Source: Rhizobiales bacterium dw_265 (GTDB lineage: Bacteria; Pseudomonadota; Alphaproteobacteria; Micropepsales; Micropepsaceae). Taken from it: a stretch of 64,000 nt of DNA. Below, piece after piece: positions 1 to 7,033 of this stretch. The notes beneath the pieces are model-generated. The model made no database searches and was not told where the DNA came from. It saw only the letters and a list, made by a program, of their open reading frames with translations. The stretch's first letter is position 1. The number at the start of each line of letters is the position of its first letter. The stretch is taken from assembly GCA_018449595.1 (NCBI GenBank), contig JAAVUU010000005.1:186001-250000 (forward strand). The letters are read 5' to 3'. The translations under genes and the position numbers were made by a program.

Positions 1-53
1 ACTGGCTGGAATCGCGTTAGGGTCCGGACACAATTGCCGTCGATCAGATCAAC

Positions 54-160
54 AACTTGTCATGGCCCGGGAATCCGGGCCACCCAGGTGACACAGCTTC
101 CCATGCCGGCGTCTTTTGCGCACCAACTGGGTGGCCCGCTGTAGCGGGCCATGACAAGTT
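54..160. repeat. Intergenic palindromic element, TGTCAT family, copy 1
   Basis: This 107-bp element has 16-bp perfect terminal inverted repeats (54-69 and 145-160, reading AACTTGTCATGGCCCG and its complement). A second perfect 10-bp inverted repeat is nested inside (77-86 and 128-137). It lies upstream of the first gene, and similar TGTCAT...ATGACA elements recur at 1750, 11032 and 59500. Short open frames across it are by-products of the palindrome. Nothing else is recognisable in bases 1-217. Confidence 0.75.
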
Positions 161-259
161 TATTTTAAATTCCAACTGCGTACAGACCTTAAGACGCACG
201 GCCCTTGAATCCGGGCGATGCTGGCGCGAAAAGAGACGGCCCAAACAAGGACAAAGCTC

Positions 260-1249
260 ATGGTGTTACGGCTGGTGCAGTTTCGGAGCGCGGACGGCCG
301 CCGCGCCGTCGCGGCTTTGGGCAACGATACCCTGGGCCAGGTCGTGCAGGGCGTGACCACCACCTATGAACTGGCGCAGATGGCGATCCGGAACGGCGCC
401 TCGCTGGCGGCGACCGTCGAGACGTTGGGCCTGGGCGAAAGCGTGGATATCCGCGCCACCCTGGCCGAGGGGCGGGTGCTGGCGCCGCTGGACCATCCCG
501 ACCCCGCGCATCTGGTGGTGACCGGCACCGGGCTGACCCATCTGGGTTCGGCGGAAGGCCGCGACGCCATGCACCAGAGCCAGACGGGCCTGCTCACCGA
601 CTCCATGAAAATGTTCAAGCACGGGCTGGAGAACGGCAAGCCCGCGCCGGGCCAGGAAGGCTTCCAGCCGGAATGGTTCTACAAGGGCGACGGCGCCTCC
701 ATCGTGGCGCCGCAAGCGCCCCTGGTCTCTCCCGCCTTTGCCCGGGACGGCGGCGAGGAGCCGGAGATCGTAGGGCTTTACCTCATCGGCCCCGATGGCA
801 CGCCCCACCGCCTGGGCTATGCCCTGGGCAATGAATTCTCCGATCACGTCACCGAAAAGTTCAACTATCTGTGGCTGGCCCATTCCAAGCTGCGCCCCTG
901 CAGCTTCGGCCCCGACCTCCTGACCGGCGAATTGCCCCAGGCGGTGACGGGACGCTCGCGGGTGCGGCGCGGCAACGAAATCCTGTTCGACAAGCCCTTC
1001 CTGTCGGGCGAGGCCAATATGAGCCACACCATCGCCAACCTGGAGGCGCATCACTTCAAGTATGAAGGCTTCCGCCGTCCCGGCGATGTGCATGTGCATT
1101 TCTTCGGCACCGCCACCCTGTCGTTCAGCGCCGGGGTGAAGACCGAAAATGGCGATGTGTTCGAGATCGAGGCCGATGCCTTCCTGTTTCCCCTGCGCAA
1201 TACGCTGGGCAGCGCCCCTGCTGCGGATGCGAAGGTCACGGCGCTGTAG
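260..1249 (+). CDS. Fumarylacetoacetate hydrolase-family protein, GguC/AraD1-like
   Basis: This is a 329-residue cytoplasmic protein of the fumarylacetoacetate hydrolase superfamily. The C-terminal half carries the FAH-type fold signals: the stretch around GYALGNEFSDH, an acidic GLYLIGPDG strand, and a terminal GDVFEIEADAF segment. The overall look, including the early VTGTGLTHLGSAEGRD segment, matches the GguC/AraD1 group, which is linked to breakdown of sugar acids such as 2-keto-3-deoxy acids; the substrate cannot be read from sequence. I chose ATG 260 because AAGGAC sits about 8 bases upstream and the family start (MVLRLVQF) follows; an in-frame start at 218 lacks a ribosome site. It precedes a cupin and an EamA permease on the same strand, so a small-acid catabolic role is plausible. 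Confidence 0.8.
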   Translation: MVLRLVQFRSADGRRAVAALGNDTLGQVVQGVTTTYELAQMAIRNGASLAATVETLGLGESVDIRATLAEGRVLAPLDHPDPAHLVVTGTGLTHLGSAEGRDAMHQSQTGLLTDSMKMFKHGLENGKPAPGQEGFQPEWFYKGDGASIVAPQAPLVSPAFARDGGEEPEIVGLYLIGPDGTPHRLGYALGNEFSDHVTEKFNYLWLAHSKLRPCSFGPDLLTGELPQAVTGRSRVRRGNEILFDKPFLSGEANMSHTIANLEAHHFKYEGFRRPGDVHVHFFGTATLSFSAGVKTENGDVFEIEADAFLFPLRNTLGSAPAADAKVTAL

Positions 1250-1304
1250 CTTGCAAGCCCGCGGTCAAAGCGCCAAGCTGCCGCGAAATTTTGGGGAGTG
1301 ACTC

Positions 1305-1733
1305 ATGAAAACGCTATTGATCGCCGGTTTCGCCGTGCTGGCCTCCACCGCCGCCTTCGCCCAGTCGGGCGGCCAGATGGCGGTGCCCAACACGCCCGAC
1401 AAGCAGATTTATGACGTGCCGCCCGGCAGCAAGGATGTCGAGGTCATCATCCAGACCCGCAGCCTGCAGCAGGGCGAGACCGTTACGCCGCACATCCACA
1501 ATGGCGTGGAGATGACCGAGGTCGTCGAGGGCACTTTCGAACTGTATGTGAAGGGCCAGCCGGTGAAGATCATCCATGCCGGCGAAAGCTTCCTGGTGCC
1601 GCGCGAACTGCCGCATGACGCCCGTCCCGCGCCCGGCACCGGCCCGGTCAAGCTGGCGGTGACCCTGGTGATCGACAAGGGCACCGCGCCGCGCACCCCG
1701 GTCAAGGACGTGCTGATTCCGGCCGGGAAGTAA
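1305..1733 (+). CDS. Secreted cupin-domain protein
   Basis: The protein has 142 residues. A typical signal peptide covers residues 1-19 and ends AFAQ, so it should be periplasmic. The rest is one cupin barrel: motif 1 is the TPHIHNGVEMTEVVEG stretch (two His and a Glu) and motif 2 is the GESFLVPRELPHDARP stretch with a third His, giving a plausible metal site. Single-cupin proteins of this size have very varied roles, from dioxygenases to sugar-binding proteins, so no reaction is assigned. A good GGGGAG ribosome site lies 7 bases before ATG 1305. The gene follows the FAH-family gene by 55 bases and is followed by a strong hairpin. Confidence 0.8.
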   Translation: MKTLLIAGFAVLASTAAFAQSGGQMAVPNTPDKQIYDVPPGSKDVEVIIQTRSLQQGETVTPHIHNGVEMTEVVEGTFELYVKGQPVKIIHAGESFLVPRELPHDARPAPGTGPVKLAVTLVIDKGTAPRTPVKDVLIPAGK

Positions 1734-1749
1734 GACCCGACTATTTCCG

Positions 1750-1782
1750 TCGTCATGGCCCGCTTCATGCGGGCCATGACGA
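1750..1782 (+). terminator. Palindromic hairpin after the cupin gene (TGTCAT repeat family, copy 2)
   Basis: Bases 1751-1763 and 1769-1781 form a perfect 13-bp stem around a TTCAT loop, extended by a flanking T-A pair. The arm CGTCATGGCCCGC matches the terminal repeats of the element at 54-160, so this looks like a minimal copy of the same family. It lies 17 bases after the cupin stop and could end that transcript, although no T-run follows. Confidence 0.55.
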
Positions 1783-1840
1783 TAAAGTCCAGTTGGATAA
1801 CGCGCATTGTCGATGCGGGACCAGCAAGGCATAAAGAAGC

Positions 1841-2761
1841 ATGTGGCTTCTCTATGCCTTCTCGGGTCCGCTCCTCTGGGCGGTTTCCACCCACATCGAC
1901 AAATATCTCGTCGATAAATATTTCCGGCACAGCGACACCGCCGTGCTGATGGTGTTCACCGCCTTCCTGGGGGTGATCGCGCTTCCTGTCATCTGGCTGC
2001 TGGAGCCCAGGGTGCTGGCCCTGCCCTGGCTGGCGACCGTGGTGATGACGGTGTCGGGCATCCTTTATATGGGCGCGATGCTGTTCTACCTGCAGGCGAT
2101 CCAGAGCGAGGAAGCCAGTGTGGTGGCGCCGCTGTTCCAGGCCAACACGCTGTTCACCTTCGCGCTGGGGCTGGTGTTCCTGCACGAACTGCCGCACTGG
2201 CCGCAACTGCTGGGCGCGGGCCTGGTGGTGACCGGCGCGCTGGGACTGTCCCTGGACAGGACGCTGCATTTCGGCAGCTTCAAGCCGCGGCTGGTGCTGT
2301 TGATGTGCGCCGCCACCTTCGTGCTGGCGCTGTCCAGCGTGGTGTTCAAATTCTTCGCGGTGCATGACGAATTCTGGAGCACCACCTTCTGGACTTTTGT
2401 CGGCGAGGGTCTGTTCGGGGCGGCGATCCTGGCGGTGCCGCATTACCGCAGCCAGTTCGTCCACCTGTTCCGCAAGAATCCCGGCGCGGTGATCGGCGTC
2501 AACGCCGCCAATGAGCTGATAAACCTGGGCGGCGGGCTGGGGGTGCGCTATGCCTCGCTGCTGGCGCCGGTGGGACTGGTCTCGGCCATCTCGGCGACCT
2601 CGACCTTCTTTGTCTTCCTGTTCGGCATTCTGCTGACCGTGTTTTTTCCGCGGGCGGGACGGGAGGATCTGTCCGCCCGGAACCTCATCCAGAAGGCGGT
2701 GGGCGGCCTCTTCATCATGGCCGGGGTTGTCCTGATCGAGGCGCAGGGCGGCGGGCCGTAA
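1841..2761 (+). CDS. EamA/DMT-superfamily inner-membrane permease
   Basis: The 306-residue protein has about ten hydrophobic segments arranged as two EamA-like halves, which is the usual drug/metabolite transporter layout and length. The N-terminus (MWLLYAFSGPLLWAVSTHIDKYLVDKYF) starts directly in the first membrane segment. The region around EEASVVAPLFQANTLFTF matches the conserved helix of the first EamA repeat, and a second repeat covers roughly residues 150-300. The substrate is unknown; members export amino acids, sugars or other metabolites. It follows the cupin gene by about 107 bases and precedes the cytochrome c gene by 64 bases on the same strand, so co-transcription with either side is possible but not shown. 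Confidence 0.8.
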   Translation: MWLLYAFSGPLLWAVSTHIDKYLVDKYFRHSDTAVLMVFTAFLGVIALPVIWLLEPRVLALPWLATVVMTVSGILYMGAMLFYLQAIQSEEASVVAPLFQANTLFTFALGLVFLHELPHWPQLLGAGLVVTGALGLSLDRTLHFGSFKPRLVLLMCAATFVLALSSVVFKFFAVHDEFWSTTFWTFVGEGLFGAAILAVPHYRSQFVHLFRKNPGAVIGVNAANELINLGGGLGVRYASLLAPVGLVSAISATSTFFVFLFGILLTVFFPRAGREDLSARNLIQKAVGGLFIMAGVVLIEAQGGGP

Positions 2762-2825
2762 AATTGCTTGCCGCAAGAGGCGAATCCGTGCGCCACTCCC
2801 GGCTATAAAAAACAGGGGAAGACGC

Positions 2826-3770
2826 ATGCGGAAACTGGGCCTGTTGCTGGGTCTTATGGTCATCGGGGGCGCGGCCTTCGCCCAGGATGTGCCGCCCTAT
2901 TGGGCCTATCCGGTGCCCAAGCCCTCGGGCCCACCCGCCAAGCCCGACAATGTGGTGATGAAGAAGGTGCCCGGCTCGAAGTTGCGATTCACCGATGCCG
3001 GGGTGAGCGACCGTTTCGTGGTGCCGGACTGGTTCCCCAGGGAGCATCCGCCGATGCCCGATGTGGTGGCGCATGGCAGGAAGCCCCAGGTCTTTGCCTG
3101 CGGCTATTGCCACCTGCCCAATGGCCAGGGCCGCCCCGAGAACGCCTCGCTGGCCGGCCAGCCCGCCGGCTATATCCTGGAACAGGTGCAGGAGATGCGG
3201 GCCGGCCGCCGCAAGACCTCGGTACTGATGGGCTCGATCAAGAGCATGTATGCCATCGCCGGCGCGGTAAGCGATGACGAAGTGAAGACCGCCGCCGACT
3301 ATTTCTCCAGGCTGAAATACAGGAAATGGATTCGGGTGGTGGAGACCGCCACGGTCCCGAAAACCGATATTTCCAGCCACAACATGATGATCCGGGCGGC
3401 CGGGCGGGAGCCGATCGGCGACCGCATCCTGGAAATCCCGGAAAATCTGGAACGCACCGAATTGCGCGATCCCCGCTCGGGCTTCGTCGCCTATGTGCCC
3501 AAGGGCTCGGTGGCGCGCGGCAAACAGCTGGTGGAGTCGGGCGCGGGCGCCTTTCCCTGCGCCTCATGCCATGGCGCCACCCTGCAGGGCGACGGCAATG
3601 TACCGGCGCTGGCGGGCCGTTCGCCCAGCATGATCGTGCGCCAGTTGTACGACTTCAAGCACGGCACCCGCAGCGGCCCCGCCGCCGACCCGATGAAGAC
3701 CGAAGTCTCCAACATGACAAATGCGCAAGCCATGAACATCGCCGCCTATCTGGCGTCGCTGAAGCCGTGA
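2826..3770 (+). CDS. Periplasmic dihaem cytochrome c (c4-like)
   Basis: The 314-residue protein has a signal peptide (residues 1-20, ending AFAQ) and two CxxCH haem-attachment motifs: CGYCH at residues 92-96 and CASCH at 245-249. Each lies in a class I cytochrome c domain followed by a LAGQPAGYI- or LAGRSPSMI-type segment and methionine-bearing helices, the usual pattern of two-domain cytochrome c4 proteins. About 150 residues separate the haems, longer than in classic c4 proteins (near 200 residues in total). It probably shuttles electrons in the periplasm. It heads a run with the exported proteins at 3864 and 5800, suggesting it accepts electrons from a partner dehydrogenase or oxidase acting on their substrate; that link is inference. 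Confidence 0.85.
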   Translation: MRKLGLLLGLMVIGGAAFAQDVPPYWAYPVPKPSGPPAKPDNVVMKKVPGSKLRFTDAGVSDRFVVPDWFPREHPPMPDVVAHGRKPQVFACGYCHLPNGQGRPENASLAGQPAGYILEQVQEMRAGRRKTSVLMGSIKSMYAIAGAVSDDEVKTAADYFSRLKYRKWIRVVETATVPKTDISSHNMMIRAAGREPIGDRILEIPENLERTELRDPRSGFVAYVPKGSVARGKQLVESGAGAFPCASCHGATLQGDGNVPALAGRSPSMIVRQLYDFKHGTRSGPAADPMKTEVSNMTNAQAMNIAAYLASLKP

Positions 3771-3863
3771 TGCGCGGCTTGGATCAATTCATAGCCGAAT
3801 GGGATTGGCGAGGCCGAGCGACCAGGACTTAGGATCGCGCAAAACAAGACCGGGAGAGACGCC

Positions 3864-5783
3864 ATGCACACCACCCGCCGTTCATTCCTGATGGGCACGT
3901 CGGCGGCCGTGATGCTGCTGCCCCAGCCGCTCAAGGCGGCCGAGGCCGTGGTCGCCATCGGCACGCCGATGGACCCGCCGGAATGGGCGCTCTTGCAGCA
4001 GGAGCTGCTGCATGCCCATACGGCCGCCTGCGTCAAATTCTTCCAGCGCTATTTCAACCAGGCCAGCGGATGGCTGGAGGAGACGGAGCGTTTCGGCGGC
4101 GACGACGGCCCCGACGACTCCATCGAGAACGTGAATGACTGGCCGCATGTCTATGCCCTGGGCGGCGATGACGTGCTCAAGACCATGTACACCAAGGCCT
4201 ATGAGGGCCATGTGCGCCAATATAGCGCCGCCCACACCACCGACGTCCCGGCGGCGCGGCTGGGCATGTACTACAAGGAATTTCCCGCCCAGTTCGACTG
4301 GCAGCACAATGGCGAGGGCCTGACGGTCTTCAACCTGATGCCGCTGGGCGATCCCTACAGCCATCTGTATCGCGAGCGGGTGAAGCGCTTTGCCGGCTTC
4401 TATATGGACGAAGACCCCGGCGCGCCCAACTACGACCCCAAGCTGAAAATCATCAAGAGCCTGATGAATGGCTCCAGAGGCCCGATGCTGCGCAAGGCCA
4501 CGGCGCTGGACTGGACCGGCGATCCCATCGAAGTGGAAAACCGCTTCCCCTCGCTGGGCCATGGCGAGGGCGCCTACAAACAGATGCTGGCGCATTTCGA
4601 GGGCTATGGCGATGTGGTGGGCGACCATCCGCTGAACCTGGCCTCAACCCAGCTTGCCACCAATGCCTACATGCTGACCCATGAGCCCAAGTACAAGGAA
4701 TGGGTGCTGGGCTATGCCGACGCCTGGGCGGAACGCGCCCGCGCCAATGGCGGCATCATCCCCTCCAAGGTCGGGCTGGACGGCAAGATCGGCGGCGAGG
4801 AAGGCAAATGGTATGCCGGCACCTATGGCTGGAGCTTCAGCCCCATCGTGCCCATGACCGGCAAGCCGTCCGACCGCAACCGGGTGCCATGGTGCATCGG
4901 CGGCTTCTTCAACGCCTATCTGCTGTCGAAGGGCGACGACAAATATCTGGATGTCTGGCGCAAGACCGCCGACAAGTTCGACGCCGCCGCCAGGACGGTG
5001 GATGGCAAGCTTTCCACCCCCACCATGTTCGGCGACCAGGGCTTCTACAGCTACCGGCCCGGCAAGTACCGTTTCAACTTCCTGGAAATCTATGCCCTCT
5101 CGATGAAGCCCAGCGACCGCGCCCGCTGCGAGGACACCGCCTGGTACGACTATCTGGAAGGCAAAAATCCCGGCTATCCGGTCAAGGCGCTGCGCGAGGC
5201 CATGGCGCGTATTCGCGGCCATATGCAGATCGTGGATGACGACAACACCTCGCCCGACATGCGGCTGGCCGACAGCGCGCTGGATTACAATCCCGCTTCG
5301 GTGACGGCGCTGACCCAATTGATGGAAGGCGGGCTTTATATCCAGCATCCCGGCTGGTCCAAATCCACGCCGGCCCAGGGCGGCACACTCCTCTACAGCC
5401 GCTTGCGCTATTTCGATCCGGTGCGGCGGCGCGCCGGCATGCCGCCCGATGTGGCGGCGCTGATGGAAAGCTGGGGCCCCGACAGCCTGACGCTGACCCT
5501 GGTCAATATCAGCCCCAGCCAGGCCCGCAGCGTCATCGTGCAGGGCGGCGCCTATGGCGAACACCAGATCGTTTCGGTGAGCGACGGCAAGGCGACGGTG
5601 GCGATTGACGCCCCGAATTTCCCGGTGCGGCTGGCGCCGGGCGCGGGCGCGACGCTGACCATCCGGATGAAGCGTTTCGCCAACGATCCCACCCTCTCCT
5701 TCCCCTGGGAGGCGACGGTGGCCGACCTGGGCAATCCGCCCGAAATCGAGAAATACGTCCACAAATCCAGCGGCGTTCCGTGA
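3864..5783 (+). CDS. Tat-exported protein of unknown function, 639 aa
   Basis: I do not recognise the family. The N-terminus has a Tat signal (TTRRSFLMGTSAAVMLL, cleavage probably after LKA near residue 24), so the protein should be folded before export. The body (about residues 35-480) is rich in Trp, Tyr and Gly with repeated amphipathic helices such as WVLGYADAWAERA and FFNAYLLSKGDDKYLDVW. This resembles the (alpha/alpha)6 barrels of six-hairpin glycosidases and lyases. The last 140 residues look like a beta-sandwich. No catalytic residues can be assigned. It sits 93 bases after the cytochrome c gene and 16 bases before the beta-propeller gene, which strongly suggests one operon. It may act on a polysaccharide or glycoside; this rests on shape alone. 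Confidence 0.75.
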   Translation: MHTTRRSFLMGTSAAVMLLPQPLKAAEAVVAIGTPMDPPEWALLQQELLHAHTAACVKFFQRYFNQASGWLEETERFGGDDGPDDSIENVNDWPHVYALGGDDVLKTMYTKAYEGHVRQYSAAHTTDVPAARLGMYYKEFPAQFDWQHNGEGLTVFNLMPLGDPYSHLYRERVKRFAGFYMDEDPGAPNYDPKLKIIKSLMNGSRGPMLRKATALDWTGDPIEVENRFPSLGHGEGAYKQMLAHFEGYGDVVGDHPLNLASTQLATNAYMLTHEPKYKEWVLGYADAWAERARANGGIIPSKVGLDGKIGGEEGKWYAGTYGWSFSPIVPMTGKPSDRNRVPWCIGGFFNAYLLSKGDDKYLDVWRKTADKFDAAARTVDGKLSTPTMFGDQGFYSYRPGKYRFNFLEIYALSMKPSDRARCEDTAWYDYLEGKNPGYPVKALREAMARIRGHMQIVDDDNTSPDMRLADSALDYNPASVTALTQLMEGGLYIQHPGWSKSTPAQGGTLLYSRLRYFDPVRRRAGMPPDVAALMESWGPDSLTLTLVNISPSQARSVIVQGGAYGEHQIVSVSDGKATVAIDAPNFPVRLAPGAGATLTIRMKRFANDPTLSFPWEATVADLGNPPEIEKYVHKSSGVP

Positions 5784-5799
5784 TGCAGTCGGAGGGATC

Positions 5800-6876
5800 A
5801 TGAAAAAAAGATTTTTAATTGCGGCCCTGCTGGTGGCGTCACCCGCGCTGGCGCAGACCTTCCCGACCCAGCTCGAGCCGCCGGGCCCGGTGAAGATTCC
5901 CGATGCGCCGCAACTGCCCTATCACTGGGGCACGCGGCCGGTGGCGCCGCTGGGCGAGACGTTCGGCAATGTCGCCGCCATTACCCTGCTGCCCAACGGC
6001 GACCTCTTGGTGTTCAACCGCAATCCCGACATCATGATGGTGGAGTACGACCCCAGCGGCACCACCGTAAAGCGGGTGTTCAATCCCAACATGGCGATGA
6101 ACCCGCACGGGCTCCGGGTGGACCGCCACGGCAATATCTGGGCGATCGATAGCTTCCTCAACGTCATCTACAAAATGAACGGCAAGGGCGAGGTGCTGCG
6201 GGTGTTCGGCACCCGCGGCGAGAATGCGGCATGGACCGATGGCAAGTGGAACGGCATGTTCAACCAGCCGATCGACATCGCCTTCGACGGTCAAGACAAT
6301 TTCTATGTGGTGCAGAGCCATGGCGGCACCTCGCCGCCGGCCGACTGCAGCTTCTGCGCCACCTATGACATTCCCCAGGTGCGCGCCGTCCCCCATCACG
6401 CCGTTTATGTGAAGCCGCCGGTGGTGCCGGGCAGCGATCCGCGGGTGATGAAGTTCGACAAGGACGGCAATTTCCTGGCCAGCTTCAGCCTGGCCCATCC
6501 CGACGGACTTTATCCCACCATCCATAGCGTGATCGTCTCGCCCAGCGGCGAAGTCTGGGTCGGCGACCGCGCCAGCCGGAAGATCCTGGTCTTCGACAAG
6601 GATCTGAAAAGCCATCACGACATCCAGTTTTCCAACCTGACGTGCGGCTTTTATCAAGACGCCAAGGGCCAGCTCTGGATGTCCACCGGGCGCGACGGGC
6701 TGGTGCTGAAGCTGGGCTGGGACGGCAAGGTACAGGGCTGGTACGGCAAGCACGGCACGGTGCAGAATTCCAACGACATCGGCGAAGGCCATTACATGGC
6801 GGTGTCGGCGGACCAGAAGACCATCTGGGTGGCCGATACCGTACTGGCCAAAGTCCTGAAGCTGGAACACGATTAG
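5800..6876 (+). CDS. Secreted NHL beta-propeller, peptidyl-hydroxyglycine amidating-lyase-like
   Basis: The 358-residue protein has a signal peptide (residues 1-19, ending ALAQ) and six NHL-type blades (for example GLRVDRHGNIWAID and SVIVSPSGEVWVGDR). It resembles the lyase domain of peptidylglycine amidating enzymes (PAL). Three histidines sit where PAL binds zinc: H103 (NPHGL), H242 (TIHSV) and H331 (EGHYM). An Arg after the second (GDRASRK) matches the PAL active-site Arg region. An insertion of about 40 residues carries a CSFC pair (C183, C186). In bacteria this family is usually annotated only by homology and true substrates are unknown. It lies 16 bases after the Tat-exported gene. Start ATG 5800 has GGAGGG 6-8 bases upstream. 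Confidence 0.75.
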   Translation: MKKRFLIAALLVASPALAQTFPTQLEPPGPVKIPDAPQLPYHWGTRPVAPLGETFGNVAAITLLPNGDLLVFNRNPDIMMVEYDPSGTTVKRVFNPNMAMNPHGLRVDRHGNIWAIDSFLNVIYKMNGKGEVLRVFGTRGENAAWTDGKWNGMFNQPIDIAFDGQDNFYVVQSHGGTSPPADCSFCATYDIPQVRAVPHHAVYVKPPVVPGSDPRVMKFDKDGNFLASFSLAHPDGLYPTIHSVIVSPSGEVWVGDRASRKILVFDKDLKSHHDIQFSNLTCGFYQDAKGQLWMSTGRDGLVLKLGWDGKVQGWYGKHGTVQNSNDIGEGHYMAVSADQKTIWVADTVLAKVLKLEHD

Positions 6877-6887
6877 CTTTTAAGCGA

Positions 6888-6971
6888 ACCCCCTCCGGCT
6901 TTCGCAGCGCAAGCGCTGCTATAGCCCCCCCTTGCTTGCGCTTCGCGCAAAAGGGGGAGGCGGGCCTGTGC
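6888..6971 (+). repeat. Dispersed intergenic repeat B, copy 1
   Basis: This stretch begins ACCCCCTCCGGCTTTCGCA and ends GGGGGAGGCGGGCCTGTGC. The reverse complement of 62942-63040 has the same order of blocks (CCCCCTCCGGC, TTCGCA, CGCAAGCGCTGC, then GGGGGAGGCGGGCCTG) over about 90 bases, so the two are copies of one dispersed element. This copy fills the gap between the propeller gene and the receptor terminator. Confidence 0.65.
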
Positions 6972-6978
6972 TTTCGGC

Positions 6979-7013
6979 AAAAAAGAAGGGCGGCGCCGCG
7001 AGACGCCGCCCTT
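6979..7013 (-). terminator. Rho-independent terminator of the TonB-dependent receptor gene
   Basis: Read on the minus strand, a 10-bp perfect stem (AAGGGCGGCG, bases 7013-7004, pairing with 6995-6986) with an 8-base loop is followed by CTTTTTT. It lies 20 bases past the receptor stop codon. Confidence 0.85.
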
Positions 7014-7033
7014 TCGTGTCGAAACAAGCCCGG

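Noticed and set aside
44..244. Short open frames on both strands at the left edge
   Set aside because: They are created by the perfect palindrome at 54-160 and share no features with known proteins.
1409..2863. A 484-codon minus-strand frame across the cupin and EamA genes
   Set aside because: It spans two well-supported plus-strand genes and their gap and has no protein-like features.
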